Source: Nitrospiraceae bacterium (GTDB lineage: Bacteria > Nitrospirota > Thermodesulfovibrionia > UBA6902). From it: a stretch of 22,661 bases of DNA. The notes beneath the pieces were generated by a model. It saw only the letters and a program-made list of their open reading frames with translations, searched no databases and was not told the origin of the DNA. Shown here in pieces: positions 21,520 through 22,661 of this stretch (positions are counted from its first letter, which is position 1; each line of letters opens with the position of its first letter). The DNA lies in the NCBI GenBank assembly GCA_020354155.1, contig CP070644.1:1708077-1730737 (forward strand), written 5' to 3'. The translations under genes and the position numbers were made by a program.

Positions 21520-22049
21520 ACTATTTGTAATTAAACGATTTTTTAAAAACCTTGCACGTCCTATTATATAACAAACGTCACAGAAAATAGATCACTATAC
21601 AGAACACACAGGAAGAAATGGGAATACATGGGAAGAAAAGGGAAAGAGCTTAGATTTTATTATTTCAAATACCAAAGTATAAATTCTCATAATGAGAATA
21701 ACTTATGAAATTGAAAAGAGCACTTTACAAGGAATCCTGTGCTCTAATGTTGTAGTGAGTCTATCTGTTAGTTATCAGACTCCATACTGACGAATATTTT
21801 ACTGCTCAAGGTTTGAAATAACTTGCCTCCTTTTAGACTAGAATGTGCACTTCTACAATTGCTTTCACCAGTAATGATTTCAGCTGGAAATTTATCGCTG
21901 TGAATGGCTTTGTACAATAGTAATGGTAAATTTATAGACCTGACACCGGTTTTTAGCTCATTAATCCTGTACAATACCCATTTAAAGTGTAGATGCGACA
22001 CCATGGGTATAATATATACTATACAAACCAAATACGAAGGAGTTAAATT
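21520..22049. other. AT-rich gene-poor region between tRNA-Arg and the SEC-C gene
   Basis: No gene with a ribosome binding site is visible. A 140-codon minus-strand frame (21768-22190) runs into the SEC-C gene from the opposite side; its distal 78 codons from the ATG at about 22004 are not obviously non-coding but match nothing I know. A perfect TATAAT (22008-22013) lies 37 bp before the SEC-C gene start and is its likely -10 box; the -35 region is poor. CATAATGAGAAT at 21690-21704 is a small AT-rich dyad. Confidence 0.4.
21730..21746. repeat. 17-bp direct copy of the tRNA-Arg anticodon region
   Basis: AGGAATCCTGTGCTCTA here is identical to 21483-21499 inside tRNA-Arg (anticodon loop to D-stem 3' strand). 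The copies are 247 bp apart in the same orientation. It may be an attachment-site remnant; no integrase gene is in the window. Confidence 0.7.
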
Positions 22050-22544
22050 ATGAATGCATGTCCATGCGGAACCGGGCTTGCCTATGAAGAGTGTTGCGGT
22101 CCGATCATAGATGGGACTCAGAGTGCGTCGAGTGCCGAGCAGCTTATGCGCTCCAGGTACACAGCCTATGCAAAAAAGGATATTGGGCATTTATATACTT
22201 CTCTTCATCCGGAGCAGAGGAAGGACTATGACGAGAAGAGCACACGTAAGTGGGCGGAGAGCTCTCAGTGGCACAATCTTGAGATACTTGATACCAGAGG
22301 CGGCGGCGAGGGTGACACCGAAGGCACTGTGGAGTTTATCGCTGAGTTTACCGAAGGAGGCGCACGCAGAAAGCATCATGAGCTTGCGAGCTTTAAAAAA
22401 GACGAGAGCAGTTGGTATTTTGTAGACGGCAATCCTATCACCCCCGGAACAGTCGTACGTGACAAGCCAAAGGTCGGGCGCAACGACTTATGCACATGTG
22501 GAAGCGGCAGGAAGTTTAAAAAATGCTGCGGCGCAAACGTCTGA
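22050..22544 (+). CDS. ychJ: YchJ-like protein with two SEC-C zinc motifs
   Basis: This 164-residue protein of the YchJ/UPF0225 family has a central NTF2-like domain (about 25-135; YTAYAKKDIGHLYTSL, EGTVEFIAEFTEGG, SSWYFVDG) framed by a SEC-C zinc motif at each end: CPCGTGLAYEECCG (4-17) and CTCGSGRKFKKCCG (148-161). Such motifs bind zinc and, in SecA, contact SecB and ribosomes; the role of YchJ itself is unclear. AAGGAG lies 8 bp before the ATG. It appears to be a single-gene transcript with a TATAAT box upstream and a hairpin just after the stop. Confidence 0.93.
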   Translation: MNACPCGTGLAYEECCGPIIDGTQSASSAEQLMRSRYTAYAKKDIGHLYTSLHPEQRKDYDEKSTRKWAESSQWHNLEILDTRGGGEGDTEGTVEFIAEFTEGGARRKHHELASFKKDESSWYFVDGNPITPGTVVRDKPKVGRNDLCTCGSGRKFKKCCGANV

Positions 22545-22550
22545 ATTTCT

Positions 22551-22568
22551 GTGGGTGGTTTCACCCAC
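22551..22568. terminator. Hairpin after the SEC-C gene
   Basis: GTGGGTG pairs with CACCCAC across GTTT, 6 bp after the stop. No T-run follows, so it may stabilise the 3' end more than terminate. The remaining 93 bp of the window hold no feature I can support. Confidence 0.45.
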
Positions 22569-22661
22569 TGTTCCCAATGATTAATCAGACTAAATTACTT
22601 ACACGAATCTTCAGTTTCGCAATTCTTTTTTTGTTCGTCATCTTCCCCGATATGACATGAA

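Overview
The window looks like bacterial chromosome. The gene content (split transketolase, an ftsE-ftsX-envC-ctp cell-wall cluster, mutS2, a sulfide:quinone oxidoreductase, small Cys-rich proteins) together with the intergenic palindromic repeats suggests an uncultured Nitrospirota or a related anaerobic 'deltaproteobacterial' lineage. That placement is an inference from gene order and repeat style; no marker gene in the window settles it.

Region 1 (1-2536, + strand) is a tight sulfur-linked cluster: the C-terminal half of a type II sulfide:quinone oxidoreductase, a TauE/SafE-family permease, a 61-residue unknown protein and a small three-helix membrane protein. The last two are joined by an ATGA stop/start overlap. 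Region 2 (2593-4507) has a good promoter candidate and the two subunits of a split transketolase. Region 3 (4601-9024) is a cell-envelope cluster in which FtsE/FtsX would power EnvC, a LytM-fold protein that has lost its metal-binding residues. It is followed by an S41 carboxy-terminal protease and a small unknown protein.

Region 4 (9035-12080) holds single genes: a small unknown ORF, a nitroreductase, a DUF1847 Cys-rich protein, two short hypothetical genes and a SemiSWEET-like PQ-loop protein. Region 5 (12364-17368) has mutS2 and a DUF885 metallopeptidase on the minus strand, overlapping by 8 bp, and divergent from a Crp/Fnr-family regulator.

Region 6 (17586-22661) is a string of small genes separated by repeat-rich DNA: a 53-residue CxxC protein, a 63-residue six-Cys protein, two cold-shock proteins in opposite orientation, a PilZ protein fused to a glycogen-binding (CBM48/AMPK-type) domain, a heavy-metal-associated domain protein, tRNA-Arg(CCT) and a YchJ-like SEC-C protein.

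The most unusual points are the PilZ-CBM48 fusion, a 17-bp copy of the tRNA-Arg anticodon region 247 bp from the tRNA, a possible attenuator-like leader on the first cold-shock gene, nested palindromic repeats, and the YidC/DUF106-like topology of the small membrane protein in the sulfur cluster. I see no CRISPR array, complete insertion sequence, prophage or obvious defence system.
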